Below, piece after piece: positions 1-6,980 of a stretch of 11,748 nucleotides of DNA. A program made the translations under genes and the position numbers. The notes under the pieces were generated by a model. It was not told the DNA's origin. It searched no databases and was given only the letters and a program-made list of their open reading frames with translations. The stretch is from an uncultured Clostridia bacterium (GTDB lineage Bacteria; Bacillota; Clostridia; TANB77; CAG-508). Location of the stretch: NCBI GenBank assembly GCA_949935895.1, contig CATLGL010000041.1, positions 1-11,748 on the forward strand, written 5' to 3'. How positions within the stretch are numbered: the stretch's first letter is position 1; every line of letters begins with the position of its first letter.

Positions 1-1
1 A

Positions 2-253
2 GCTAGAAAATTAAATATACCAGTTGTTGGATTAATCGATACAAACTGTAACCCAGAAGATGTTGACTATGTTATTCCTGGAAATGATGATGCTATACGT
101 GCAGTAAAATTAATTACAACAGTAATTGCAAATGCAGTAATCGAAGGAAAACAAGGTGAAGCATTTGAACCAATAGCACAAGAAGAAGAGATAAAAGAAG
201 AAGCAACAAGTATGGAAGAAATTGCAGTACAAGAAGAAGCAGTTGAAGAATAA
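2..253 (+). CDS. rpsB: 30S ribosomal protein S2, C-terminal part (5' end outside the window)
   Basis: Only the last 83 residues are present; the gene enters from the left edge. The sequence contains the typical S2 segment with NIPVVGLIDTNCNPEDVDY and IPGNDDAIRAVKLI, which lies near the 16S rRNA-binding part of the small subunit protein. It ends in a long acidic tail rich in Glu (about the last 30 residues, including EEEIKEEA), as is common in clostridial S2. S2 binds late in 30S assembly and helps recruit S1 and mRNA. The next gene is tsf, the usual partner of rpsB in bacteria. The identification is secure; the start cannot be seen. Confidence 0.96.
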   Translation, partial: ARKLNIPVVGLIDTNCNPEDVDYVIPGNDDAIRAVKLITTVIANAVIEGKQGEAFEPIAQEEEIKEEATSMEEIAVQEEAVEE

Positions 254-267
254 AAGACGTTTGAGAT

Positions 268-294
268 AGGCACGGCAGGGCTGTGCTTATTTTT
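268..294 (+). terminator. Hairpin plus T-tract between rpsB and tsf (attenuator or partial terminator)
   Basis: GCACGGC (270-276) and GCTGTGC (280-286) form a 7-bp stem with one G-U pair around an AGG loop. A-T and G-T pairs extend it outwards, and TTATTTTT follows. This is the form of an intrinsic terminator. It lies between rpsB and tsf, where bacteria often place partial termination to set the S2 to EF-Ts ratio. A second, AT-rich hairpin (GTAAAAGT 307-314 with ACTTTTAC 324-331) lies just before the tsf ribosome site. Read-through is inferred because no strong promoter is obvious between the hairpin and tsf. Confidence 0.65.
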
Positions 295-353
295 AAATAA
301 AGTTTAGTAAAAGTAAAAAGTAGACTTTTACAATATAAAGGAGGAAAAAGAAA

Positions 354-1232
354 ATGGTTAGTGCTACAATGGTAAAGGATTTAAGAGAAAAAACAGGTGC
401 AGGAATGATGGACTGCAAAAAAGTATTAACAGAAACAAACGGAGATATGGAAAAAGCAATTGAATTATTAAGAGAAAGAGGAATTGCAAAAGCTGCTAAA
501 AAATCAGATAGAATTGCAGCAGAAGGAATTGTTACAGCTTATGTTACAGAAAATGCAAAAATTGGGAGTGTTGTTGAAATCAATTCAGAAACTGACTTTG
601 TTGGTAAAAACGAAGAATTTAGAACATTTGCAGCCGACATTGCAGAGCAAATTGCAAAAAAAGTACCATCAAGTATAGAGGATTTATTAGCACAAAAATC
701 AATTAAAGATGATAGCAAAACAGTAGAGCAAGTATTAACAGAAAAAATTGCTACAATAGGTGAAAAATTAACCATTAGAAGATTTGAAAGGTTTGAAACA
801 GATGGTTTAGTAGAAAAATATATTCATGGAGATGGAAAAATCGGAGTATTAGTTGAATTACAAAATGGAAATTCTGAACTTGCAAAAGATATTTGTATGC
901 AAATTGCGGCAGCTAAACCAGAGTATTTAGATAGAGCATCTGTTCCAGCACAAAGACTAGAAAAAGAAATGGAAATTTTAAAAGTGCAAGCAATGAATGA
1001 AGGAAAACCAGCAGAAATTGCAGAAAAGATGGTACAAGGAAGAATTGGAAAATTTTATGCAGAAATTTGTTTAGTAGAACAAGACTTTGTAAAAGATCCA
1101 GATATGAAAATTTCAAAATTATTAGAAGCAAAAGGAGCAAAAATAGTAAGATTTGCAAGATTTGAAAAAGGAGAAGGAATTGAGAAAAAAGAAGAAAATT
1201 TTGCAGAAGAAGTAATGAATCAATTAAAATAA
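354..1232 (+). CDS. tsf: Translation elongation factor Ts
   Basis: This encodes a 292-residue EF-Ts, the usual full length. EF-Ts is the cytoplasmic nucleotide exchange factor that releases GDP from EF-Tu so that EF-Tu can bind GTP and aminoacyl-tRNA again. The N-terminal UBA-like domain is visible (residues 5-52, with LREKTGAGMMDCKKVL). It is followed by the hallmark TDFVGKNEEF at residues 80-89, whose Asp-Phe contacts the EF-Tu magnesium site. The two core subdomains fill the rest and end in a helical C-terminus. AAAGGAGG at 337-344 lies nine bases before the ATG. The gene follows rpsB with the hairpin between them. No in-frame CGG codon is present; the one CGGA string I see after an Asn codon is AAC GGA in frame. 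Confidence 0.97.
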   Translation: MVSATMVKDLREKTGAGMMDCKKVLTETNGDMEKAIELLRERGIAKAAKKSDRIAAEGIVTAYVTENAKIGSVVEINSETDFVGKNEEFRTFAADIAEQIAKKVPSSIEDLLAQKSIKDDSKTVEQVLTEKIATIGEKLTIRRFERFETDGLVEKYIHGDGKIGVLVELQNGNSELAKDICMQIAAAKPEYLDRASVPAQRLEKEMEILKVQAMNEGKPAEIAEKMVQGRIGKFYAEICLVEQDFVKDPDMKISKLLEAKGAKIVRFARFEKGEGIEKKEENFAEEVMNQLK

Positions 1233-1283
1233 TATAAATAGTAATAAAAAAGTACTTACCATTCAAGAATAATGAGTGTGAAG

Positions 1284-1400
1284 AGAGTAATATTACTTAT
1301 TGTTTAATAGAGGATGACATCTTATTAAGGTGGCGACAAAAAAGCAGGAAGACAAAATAAAAAAATAATATTACTATATGGAGGCAGACTATATAAGTTG
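1284..1400 (+). other. Possible structured RNA in the tsf-asp23 gap
   Basis: The 293-base gap between tsf and asp23 has no credible ORF. Its centre can fold. AGTAATATTA (1286-1295) pairs perfectly with TAATATTACT (1366-1375) and encloses a smaller hairpin made by TTAATA (1304-1309) and TATTAA (1323-1328). ACTATAT (1373-1379) can also pair with ATATAAGT (1391-1398) across a loop containing GGAGGC. The strings GAAGAGAGTA and AAGGTGGCGAC loosely recall T-box leaders. The consensus is not met, and the downstream gene is not an aminoacyl-tRNA synthetase or amino acid gene. It could be a degenerate leader, a small RNA, or chance pairing in AT-rich DNA. Confidence 0.25.
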
Positions 1401-1445
1401 TAATCTGAGCATAAACAAAAAATAATGAATTCTTTCTTAAAAATA

Positions 1446-1474
1446 TTGTAAAATTTAATGAAAATTGATATACT
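1446..1474 (+). promoter_or_regulatory. Probable sigma-A promoter of the asp23 operon
   Basis: TTGTAA (1446-1451) and TATACT (1469-1474) are separated by exactly 17 bases, matching the housekeeping consensus at 4/6 and 5/6 positions. Transcription would start near 1481, about 45 bases before the asp23 ATG. The -10 box lies inside the left arm of the palindrome at 1462-1501, so promoter and terminator-like hairpin share the same DNA. Confidence 0.55.
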
Positions 1475-1505
1475 AATGTAGAAAACTTAGTATATCAATT
1501 TTTTT
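1462..1505 (+). terminator. Strong palindrome with T-tract upstream of asp23 (terminator for tsf transcripts and/or operator)
   Basis: A perfect 15-bp inverted repeat (1462-1476 with 1487-1501, core TTGATATACTAA) surrounds a 10-base loop and runs straight into a T-tract ending at 1505. It has the form of an intrinsic terminator for transcripts arriving from tsf. Initiation from the overlapping promoter would begin inside the loop, so the asp23 mRNA would carry only the right arm and escape termination. The palindrome could also be an operator covering the -10 box. Confidence 0.7.
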
Positions 1506-1525
1506 ATTATAAGGAGGAAATAATT

Positions 1526-1934
1526 ATGGAAAATCAAGAAAACGAAGTAAAGGAAGTTTCAGTAGAAACAGGAGATAATAATGACATTACAATTGCAAAT
1601 AACGTAGTAGAAGTGATTGCAGGAGTAGCTGTATCAGAAGTTCCAGGTGTTGCAGGAATGTCAGGAGGATTTGCAGGTGGAATTACTGAAGTATTAAGTC
1701 GGAAAGAAAAATTTATCAAAAGGGATTAAGGTAGAAGTAGGAGAAAAAGAAACCAAAATTGATGTAAATATCATTGTGGAATATGGTACAAGAATTCCAG
1801 ATGTAGCATTCGAAATTCAAAATAGAGTAAAAAAAGCAGTAGAAGCAATGACTGGTTTAAATGTAATTGAAGTAAATGTACATGTACAAGGAGTTAGTAC
1901 AGACAAACCAACAGAAGAAAAAGAAGAAGAATAA
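1526..1934 (+). CDS. asp23: Asp23/Gls24 family envelope stress protein, read across a +1 frameshift
   Basis: The first segment (58 residues, 1526-1699) and the second (77 residues, 1701-1934) together make one ordinary 135-residue Asp23 protein. The first has ITIANNVVEVIAGVAVSEVPGV; after the shift come KKNLSKGIKVEVGEKE, VDVNIIVEYG and TGLNVIEVNVHVQGV, all family hallmarks. Asp23 is an abundant cytoplasmic protein tethered to the membrane by AmaP, and its loss triggers a cell-wall stress response in Staphylococcus. The amaP and DUF2273 genes follow directly. AAGGAGG at 1511-1517 precedes the ATG. The frame breaks at an in-frame CGG (1700-1702); without a shift, translation stops at 1727-1729, nine codons after CGG. 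Reading GGA at 1701 as Gly59 restores the expected S-G-K-K. Both halves look well conserved, so I treat it as a recoded gene. A one-base assembly error or a recent pseudogene is the alternative. Confidence 0.85.
1697..1703 (+). other. +1 frameshift site 1: AGT-C-GGA in asp23
   Basis: In the starting frame the codons are AGT (Ser58) then CGG (1700-1702). The family sequence continues only if one base is dropped, giving AGT GGA (Ser-Gly), or equally AGC GGA. No homopolymer or classical slippery run is present, and no ribosome-binding-like string lies immediately upstream. The P-site tRNA would re-pair poorly after a +1 slip, so out-of-frame binding of tRNA-Gly to GGA while CGG stays empty is the likelier mechanism if this is real recoding. 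Confidence 0.7.
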
Positions 1935-1946
1935 AAAATAGTATAC

Positions 1947-1994
1947 TAAAAGGGCATTTAACTAAGTAGCATACAGATAGAGAGTGCCCTTTTA
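1947..1994 (+). terminator. Hairpin between asp23 and amaP
   Basis: TAAAAGGGCA (1947-1956) pairs perfectly with TGCCCTTTTA (1985-1994) across a 28-base loop. The T-run belongs partly to the stem, so this may be a weak terminator or an mRNA-stabilising hairpin. Such a structure would let asp23, normally a very abundant product, accumulate above amaP. That role is inferred. Confidence 0.45.
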
Positions 1995-2032
1995 ACAATT
2001 TACCAAAATAAGCCAATAAGGGAGGGGCTAAA

Positions 2033-2596
2033 ATGAAAGTATTAGATAAAATAGCATTAGTATTATTTTCAAGTATCATTCTAATTATATCAGTACTTCT
2101 ATGTTTTATGATATTTGGTTGGATTCATTTAGAAGTAGTTAATATCTACCTACAAGAATTTTTAAGAAATCAAACTGCTTGTAATGTTATGTTAGGAATA
2201 TTAGTTATACTAATTTTACTTGCTGTAAAAGGAATCTTTTTTACAACAGATACAAAAAAGGACAAGGATAAAAATGTAGAAAATGGTATTTTAATTGAAA
2301 ATGAAAATGGAAAATTACTAATTTCAAAAGATACCATTCAAAATTTAGTAAGTGGAGTTGCACAAGGCTTTGAAAATACAAAGGAGGTTACTTCTAAAGT
2401 AATATTAACGAAAGATAATCAAATCAATATTGATGTAACGTTATTTGTGGAGGAGGAAGCAATTATTAAAGAATTATCAAATAAATTGCAATTAAAAATT
2501 AAAGAAATCATCAAACAATCAATTGACATTGATATTCAACAAGTTAATATTAAAGTAAAAAATATTGCTCCAAAACCACAAAAAATAGAGGAGTAA
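2033..2596 (+). CDS. amaP: Alkaline shock response membrane anchor protein AmaP
   Basis: This 187-residue protein begins with two membrane segments (about residues 8-30 and 51-70) joined by a short loop. A charged stretch (TKKDKDK) follows, then a soluble C-terminal domain of about 110 residues with NGKLLISKDTIQNLVSGVAQG and INIDVTLFVEE, which resembles Asp23 itself. This layout is that of AmaP, which anchors Asp23 beneath the cytoplasmic membrane. A purine-rich AGGGAGGGG at about 2019-2026 precedes the ATG. The gene lies between asp23 and a DUF2273 gene, the usual three-gene set in Firmicutes. Length and layout are normal, with no frame break. Assignment rests on both topology and neighbourhood. 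Confidence 0.9.
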   Translation: MKVLDKIALVLFSSIILIISVLLCFMIFGWIHLEVVNIYLQEFLRNQTACNVMLGILVILILLAVKGIFFTTDTKKDKDKNVENGILIENENGKLLISKDTIQNLVSGVAQGFENTKEVTSKVILTKDNQINIDVTLFVEEEAIIKELSNKLQLKIKEIIKQSIDIDIQQVNIKVKNIAPKPQKIEE

Positions 2597-2608
2597 GGGG
2601 GAATTAGC

Positions 2609-2812
2609 ATGGATGGATTTAAGAAGTTCTTAAGTGAATATGCAGGAGCAATTATAGGAGCAAGCATTGCACTTGTTGTTTTACTTACACATTTGTATGA
2701 ATTAATTATTGGAATTGTACTTATAGCACTTGGTATGTTTATTGGTAACTATGTACAAAGAAATAAGTATGAAGTTAAAGAAAAGTTAAAAAATTTGATT
2801 GATAGAATGTAA
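2609..2812 (+). CDS. DUF2273 small integral membrane protein
   Basis: This 67-residue protein has two closely spaced membrane segments (about residues 11-28 and 31-47) with glycines in both (GAIIGASIAL, GIVLIALGMFIGNYV) and a basic C-terminal tail. That is the DUF2273 pattern, a family found beside asp23 and amaP. Its biochemical role is unknown; a part in the membrane anchoring of Asp23 is suggested only by gene order. It starts 12 bases after the amaP stop, and the SD AAGGGGG (2595-2601) overlaps that stop codon, so translation is probably coupled. Confidence 0.88.
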   Translation: MDGFKKFLSEYAGAIIGASIALVVLLTHLYELIIGIVLIALGMFIGNYVQRNKYEVKEKLKNLIDRM

Positions 2813-2828
2813 GAGAGGAAAACAAAAT

Positions 2829-3236
2829 ATGAATAGAACTGAGGCAAGAGAACAGGCTTTTAAATTATTATATAGTATAGAAATACAAAAAGAAAATGAA
2901 GAAGAAATAATAGAACTATATTTTGAAAATAATGAAATAACAGATGAAAAGACGAAGGAATATATAAAAGATGTATGGATAGGTATCAATGAACATAAAG
3001 ACGAAATCAATAATAAAATTTCAAGTAATTTAAAAGCAGATTGGAAATTAGAAAGACTATCTAAAATAGACCTTTCGCTATTAAAGCTTGCCATTTATGA
3101 AATGCTATTTAAAAAACTTCCATTTAAAGTAGCAATTAATGAAGCAATTGAGCTTGCTAAAAAGTATGGGGAGGATAATAGTGCTTCATTTATCAATGGA
3201 ATTTTAGCAAGTATTGTAAAACATGATTTATCATAA
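2829..3236 (+). CDS. nusB: Transcription antitermination protein NusB
   Basis: This encodes a 135-residue NusB of ordinary length. NusB pairs with S10 (NusE) on boxA RNA in the leader of rRNA operons to keep RNA polymerase processive. The N-terminal MNRTEAREQAFKLLYS, the central WKLERLSKIDLSLLKLAIYEM and the C-terminal VAINEAIELAKKYG with FINGILA are all family signatures. I chose the ATG at 2829 over an in-frame ATG at 2799, because 2829 has AGAGAGGA at about the right distance and gives the conserved M-x-R-x-x-A-R-E start, whereas 2799 lies inside the previous gene. NusB often sits next to asp23-like and xse genes in Clostridia. Confidence 0.96.
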   Translation: MNRTEAREQAFKLLYSIEIQKENEEEIIELYFENNEITDEKTKEYIKDVWIGINEHKDEINNKISSNLKADWKLERLSKIDLSLLKLAIYEMLFKKLPFKVAINEAIELAKKYGEDNSASFINGILASIVKHDLS

Positions 3237-3265
3237 AAGAAAGATTTATAAAAGAGGAAATATAA

Positions 3266-4453
3266 ATGAATATAGAACCAATTTCTGTTACAGATTTAAA
3301 TAAATATATTAAAGATAAAGTTTCAGCTGATGAATACTTGAATAATGTTCTAGTAAAGGGAGAGATTTCTAATTTTAAACATCATTATACAGGACATTTA
3401 TATTTTACCTTAAAGGATGATAATTCTTTGATAAAATGCATTATGTTTAAGTCTTTTGCACAAAATTTGAAATTTATGCCTAAAGATGGAATGAAAATAA
3501 TGGTATTTGGAACTGTTAGTGTGTTTGAACGTGATGGAGTATACCAAATTTATTGTAAAGCAATGCAAGAAGAAGGGATGGGAAGTTTATACAAAGCGTA
3601 TGAAGAGTTAAAACAAAAACTAGAACAAGAGGGTCTTTTTTCAGAACAATATAAAAAGAAAATTCCATTTATGCCTCATGTTGTAGGAGTACTTACCTCG
3701 CAAACAGGTTCAGTTATTAGAGATATTATCAATGTAAGTACAAGAAGAAATCCTAATGTATATATTAGGCTATTTCCTGTACCAGTTCAAGGAGAAGGTG
3801 CAGGAGAAAAAATAGCAGAGGCTATTTCATTTATGAATGAAAAAAAGTTAGCAGATGTTCTAATAATAGCAAGAGGAGGAGGTTCATTAGAAGATTTATG
3901 GCCTTTTAATGAGGAGATAGTGGCACGAGCAATTTTTGCATCTCAAATTCCAGTTATTTCAGCAGTTGGGCATGAAACAGATTTTTCAATTTCAGATTTT
4001 GTAGCTGATTTAAGAGCACCAACACCATCTGCAGCAGCAGAACTTGCAGTAGCAGATACTACAGAACTAAGAAAAAAGCTAATAGTCTATCAAACAAGAT
4101 ATAAATTAGCGTTAAAGAAAAAAGTGGAGTTAATGCGCTTGCAATATGAAAAATGTATGGCAAGAAGAGTATTTAAAGAACCATTACAAGAAATTCATGA
4201 AAAATCTATTCGTTTGGATATGCTTATTAAAAATATGCAAAACCATATAATAAGCAAATATAAAGACAGCAAAAATGAAATGCTGCAGTTAATTTCAAAA
4301 TTAGATACATTAAGCCCATTAAAAACATTAACAAGAGGATATACTATTACGCAAAAAGATAGTAAAATTGTAAAATCAGCCAAGGAATTAGTAAAAAATG
4401 ATGAAATAGAATTACGATTTGTAGATGGGAACCAAAAAGCAAAAGTAATATAG
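3266..4453 (+). CDS. xseA: Exodeoxyribonuclease VII large subunit
   Basis: This 395-residue protein is the catalytic subunit of exonuclease VII, which degrades single-stranded DNA from either end into short oligonucleotides during repair. An OB-fold DNA-binding domain covers about residues 1-103 (ISNFKHHYTGHLYFTLKD). The nuclease domain follows, with GVLTSQTGSVIRDI (141-154), RGGGSLEDLWPFNEE (203-217), SAVGHETDFSISDFVADLR (232-250) and APTPSAAAEL (251-260). A helical, coiled-coil-prone region lies near 265-350, and the end has the typical LTRGYTI motif. RBS GAGGAAAT precedes the ATG. The stop TAG at 4451-4453 overlaps the SD of xseB, which points to coupled production of the two subunits. Confidence 0.96.
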   Translation: MNIEPISVTDLNKYIKDKVSADEYLNNVLVKGEISNFKHHYTGHLYFTLKDDNSLIKCIMFKSFAQNLKFMPKDGMKIMVFGTVSVFERDGVYQIYCKAMQEEGMGSLYKAYEELKQKLEQEGLFSEQYKKKIPFMPHVVGVLTSQTGSVIRDIINVSTRRNPNVYIRLFPVPVQGEGAGEKIAEAISFMNEKKLADVLIIARGGGSLEDLWPFNEEIVARAIFASQIPVISAVGHETDFSISDFVADLRAPTPSAAAELAVADTTELRKKLIVYQTRYKLALKKKVELMRLQYEKCMARRVFKEPLQEIHEKSIRLDMLIKNMQNHIISKYKDSKNEMLQLISKLDTLSPLKTLTRGYTITQKDSKIVKSAKELVKNDEIELRFVDGNQKAKVI

Positions 4454-4465
4454 GAGGGAATTATT

Positions 4466-4699
4466 TTGGAAAAAAAGAATACAATAAATTTTGAAGAAGC
4501 AATGAAAGAATTAGAACAAATCGCAGTAGAATTAGAAAAAGGTGATTTGAATTTGGAGCAATCTGTAACGAAATTTGAACAAGGAATGGAATTATCGAAA
4601 GCATGTAATGAGATTTTAGAAGTTGCAGAAAAACGAATATCAATTTTAATTAAAAATGGAGAAGAATTATCAGAGGAAAATTTTAATGCAGAGGCTTAA
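4466..4699 (+). CDS. xseB: Exodeoxyribonuclease VII small subunit (TTG start)
   Basis: This 77-residue protein has the small-subunit signature: NFEEAMKELEQIAVELEKGDLNLEQSVTKFEQGMEL. It forms the helical hairpin that binds the long helices of XseA, several copies per large subunit. I chose the TTG at 4466 because AGGAGGG (4452-4458) sits at ideal spacing, and because it gives the expected short leader before the conserved FEEAMKELE. No ATG lies between the SD and that motif. It starts 12 bases after the xseA stop. A weak start codon may tune subunit ratio, but this is inference. Confidence 0.94.
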   Translation: MEKKNTINFEEAMKELEQIAVELEKGDLNLEQSVTKFEQGMELSKACNEILEVAEKRISILIKNGEELSEENFNAEA

Positions 4700-4726
4700 A
4701 AATAATGAATAAAAGGGGAGAAAATA

Positions 4727-5155
4727 ATGAATATGACAGATTTTAAATACTTATATATTCCATTTTTAATGTGGTTTGGGATTCAATTATTTAAAGTAAT
4801 TTATGATTTAGTAACAACCAAAAAATTTAATTTTAAACGAATTTTAGGAGCAGGGGGAATGCCAAGTTCTCATTCAGCAGTAGTTACTTCTCTTGCAACT
4901 TTAATTGGAAGATATGAAGGAATTACAACACCAATTTTTGCATTGTCCGTTATTTTTGCCTTTATTGTAATGTATGATGCAGCAGGAATTCGAAGAGCAG
5001 CAGGAAAACAAGCAAAATTATTAAATAAATTAGTAGAAACACCAGGACTTAGTGGAGTACAAGTGGGAGAAAAGTTAATAGAGGTTTTAGGACATACACC
5101 AAAGCAAGTATTTGTAGGAGCAGTAATAGGAATTGTTGCAGGATTAGTATTATAA
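4727..5155 (+). CDS. Divergent PAP2 family (DUF212, YuiD-like) membrane protein
   Basis: This 142-residue membrane protein has the DUF212 pattern: a hydrophobic N-terminus, GAGGMPSSHSAVVTSLATLIG (residues 41-61), YDAAGIRRAAGKQA (83-96) and VLGHTPKQVFVGAVIGIVAG (120-139). PSSHSA recalls the PSGH histidine motif of PAP2 phosphatases (His49 here), and GHTP could supply another conserved histidine. An acid-phosphatase-like action on a lipid or isoprenoid phosphate is therefore possible, but no activity is firmly established for the family to my knowledge. AGGGGAG (4714-4720) precedes the ATG. It lies 27 bases after xseB, where many Firmicutes carry ispA, and 23 bases before fhs. Confidence 0.88.
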   Translation: MNMTDFKYLYIPFLMWFGIQLFKVIYDLVTTKKFNFKRILGAGGMPSSHSAVVTSLATLIGRYEGITTPIFALSVIFAFIVMYDAAGIRRAAGKQAKLLNKLVETPGLSGVQVGEKLIEVLGHTPKQVFVGAVIGIVAGLVL

Positions 5156-5178
5156 AAATAAAAGAGGAGAGAAGAAAA

Positions 5179-6840
5179 ATGGGAGATATTGAAATTGCAA
5201 GAAGTATTACATTAAAGCCAATAGAAGAAGTAGCAAAAAAAGTAGGAATTGAAAAAGAAGAATTAGAAGGTTATGGAAAATATAAAGCAAAATTATCAAA
5301 AGAATTAGAAAATAGAATTGCTAGTAATCAAAATGGAAAGTTAGTATTGGTAACAGCAATTAATCCTACGCCATTAGGAGAAGGAAAAACAACTATTTCT
5401 ATTGGACTTGCAGATGGCTTATCTTATATCGGAAAAAAGGCAATGCTTGCCTTAAGAGAACCTTCACTAGGGCCAGTGTTTGGGATAAAAGGAGGAGCGA
5501 CAGGTGGTGGCTATGCTCAAGTAGCACCAATGGAGGATATAAATTTACATTTTACAGGAGATATTCATGCGATTACTTCTGCTAACAATTTATTATCTGC
5601 TTTAATTGACAATCATATCTATTTTGGTAATGAACTAGGATTTGAAAAAGTAGTATGGAGACGTTGTGTGGATTTAAATGATAGACAACTTCGTGAAATT
5701 GAATGTGGACTTTCTGGTGAGAAAAATGTTATTCCAAGAAGAGATGGTTTTGACATTAGCGTTGCATCTGAAATTATGGCAGTGCTATGTTTAAGTTCAG
5801 ACATAGAAGATTTAAAGAAGAGAATTGGCAATATTGTAGTAGGATATAACAAAAAAGAAGAACCAATTTATGCAAAAGACTTAAAAGCAGAAGGAAGTTT
5901 GGCAGTATTATTAAAAGATGCAATAAAACCAAACTTAGTACAAACATTAGAGCATACTCCAGCACTTATTCATGGAGGTCCATTTGCGAATATTGCCCAT
6001 GGATGTAATAGTGTAAGAGCAACCAAAATGGCATTAAAACTTGCTGACTATGTAGTTACAGAAGCAGGATTTGGAGCAGATTTAGGTGCAGAGAAATTTG
6101 TTGATATAAAATGCCGAAAAGCAGGAATTAAACCAGATGCTGTAGTTATTGTTGCTACTCTAAAAGCTTTAAAATATCATGGTGGAGTGGAAAAAGAAGA
6201 TATTAAAAAAGAAAATTTAGAGGCATTACATTTAGGAATTCACAATTTATTAAAACATGTGGACAACCTTAAGGTAGGTTTTGGACTAAATGTGATTGTA
6301 GCCATTAATAAATATGTAGATGATAGCCAAAAAGAAATTTCTTTATTACAACAAAAATTAGAGGAAAAAGGAATAGAATTAAGTTTAGTAGAAGCGTGGG
6401 AGCATGGTGGAAAAGGAGCTGAAGATTTAGCAAGAAAAGTAGTGGAATTAAGCAATAAAGAAACAAAAGTGCACTATGCTTATGAGTTAGAAGATAGTAT
6501 CAAAACTAAAATTGAAAAAATTGCAAAAAATATTTATGGTGCACAGGGAGTTGAATATTCTAAAGAAGCTGAGGAGGAGATTGCTAAAATTGATAATCTA
6601 GGCTTTAACAATTTTCCAGTATGTATGGCAAAAACACAATATTCTTTTTCTGATGACCCTAAAAACTTAATTTGTGATAAGCCATTTACAATCCATGTAA
6701 AAGAAATTCGATTAAAAACAGGAGCAGAGTTTATTGTAGTACTAACAGGAAAAATATTTACTATGCCAGGACTTCCAAAAGTTCCAGCATCAGAAAATAT
6801 TGACATTGACAAAAATGGAGAAGTGATAGGGATTTTTTAA
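5179..6840 (+). CDS. fhs: Formate-tetrahydrofolate ligase
   Basis: This 553-residue enzyme is close to the usual clostridial length of about 556. It joins formate to tetrahydrofolate using ATP to give 10-formyltetrahydrofolate, feeding purine and formyl-methionine synthesis and, in acetogens, the methyl branch of the Wood-Ljungdahl pathway. The ATP-binding loop is NPTPLGEGKTT (residues 62-72). The conserved LREPSLGPVFGIKGGATGGG, DIHAITSANNLL, HGGPFANIAHGCNSV and TEAGFGADLGAEKF follow, and FTMPGLPKVP stands near the C-terminus. AGAGGAGAG precedes the ATG. It is the last gene of the co-directional run from asp23. No strong terminator is visible after it, only a weak ATCTA/TAGAT hairpin near 6869-6891. 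No cofactor-pathway partner (folD, metF) is in the window. Confidence 0.97.
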   Translation: MGDIEIARSITLKPIEEVAKKVGIEKEELEGYGKYKAKLSKELENRIASNQNGKLVLVTAINPTPLGEGKTTISIGLADGLSYIGKKAMLALREPSLGPVFGIKGGATGGGYAQVAPMEDINLHFTGDIHAITSANNLLSALIDNHIYFGNELGFEKVVWRRCVDLNDRQLREIECGLSGEKNVIPRRDGFDISVASEIMAVLCLSSDIEDLKKRIGNIVVGYNKKEEPIYAKDLKAEGSLAVLLKDAIKPNLVQTLEHTPALIHGGPFANIAHGCNSVRATKMALKLADYVVTEAGFGADLGAEKFVDIKCRKAGIKPDAVVIVATLKALKYHGGVEKEDIKKENLEALHLGIHNLLKHVDNLKVGFGLNVIVAINKYVDDSQKEISLLQQKLEEKGIELSLVEAWEHGGKGAEDLARKVVELSNKETKVHYAYELEDSIKTKIEKIAKNIYGAQGVEYSKEAEEEIAKIDNLGFNNFPVCMAKTQYSFSDDPKNLICDKPFTIHVKEIRLKTGAEFIVVLTGKIFTMPGLPKVPASENIDIDKNGEVIGIF

Positions 6841-6914
6841 TAAAAATATTTATGACATGTTACCAATCTAATTTTAGAAAAAATAGATAGAAGGTTTAAA
6901 AAATAAGTTATATT

Positions 6915-6944
6915 GTATAAATTCATCCAATTTTGGAAAACATA
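6915..6944 (+). promoter_or_regulatory. Possible forespore (SigF/SigG-like) promoter of sleB
   Basis: GTATA (6915-6919), 15 bases, then GGAAAACATA (6935-6944) resembles the SigF class (GYATA, then GG-N-R-A-N-A-H-T-R) with one mismatch in the -10 part. CATATTA (6941-6947) resembles the SigG -10, but its spacing from GTATA is too long. sleB is made in the forespore in Bacillus, which makes such a promoter reasonable. The CATATT/AATATG hairpin (6941-6956) also lies here. AT-rich DNA gives chance matches, so support is weak. Confidence 0.25.
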
Positions 6945-6980
6945 TTAAAAAATATGAATTCGAAAAGAGGGTGAATTTTT

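Noticed and set aside
913..1266. 117-residue antisense ORF opposite tsf
   Set aside because: It is a Leu/Phe-rich mirror of Glu/Lys-rich tsf codons, with no promoter or ribosome site; similar antisense ORFs opposite fhs, sleB and the prepilin peptidase were dropped for the same reason.
1284..1345. T-box riboswitch
   Set aside because: Only fragments of the consensus are present. The AAGGTGG string lacks the following ACCGCG, the element is too short for stems I and III plus antiterminator, and the downstream gene is not an amino acid or aminoacyl-tRNA synthetase gene.
1526..1729. A stand-alone 67-residue protein ending at 1729
   Set aside because: Its last nine residues have no family likeness, while the other frame directly continues Asp23; it is the unshifted product of the frame break, not a separate gene.
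2799..2828. Longer nusB start at 2799
   Set aside because: It lies inside the DUF2273 gene, lacks a ribosome site at the right distance and adds ten residues not expected in NusB.
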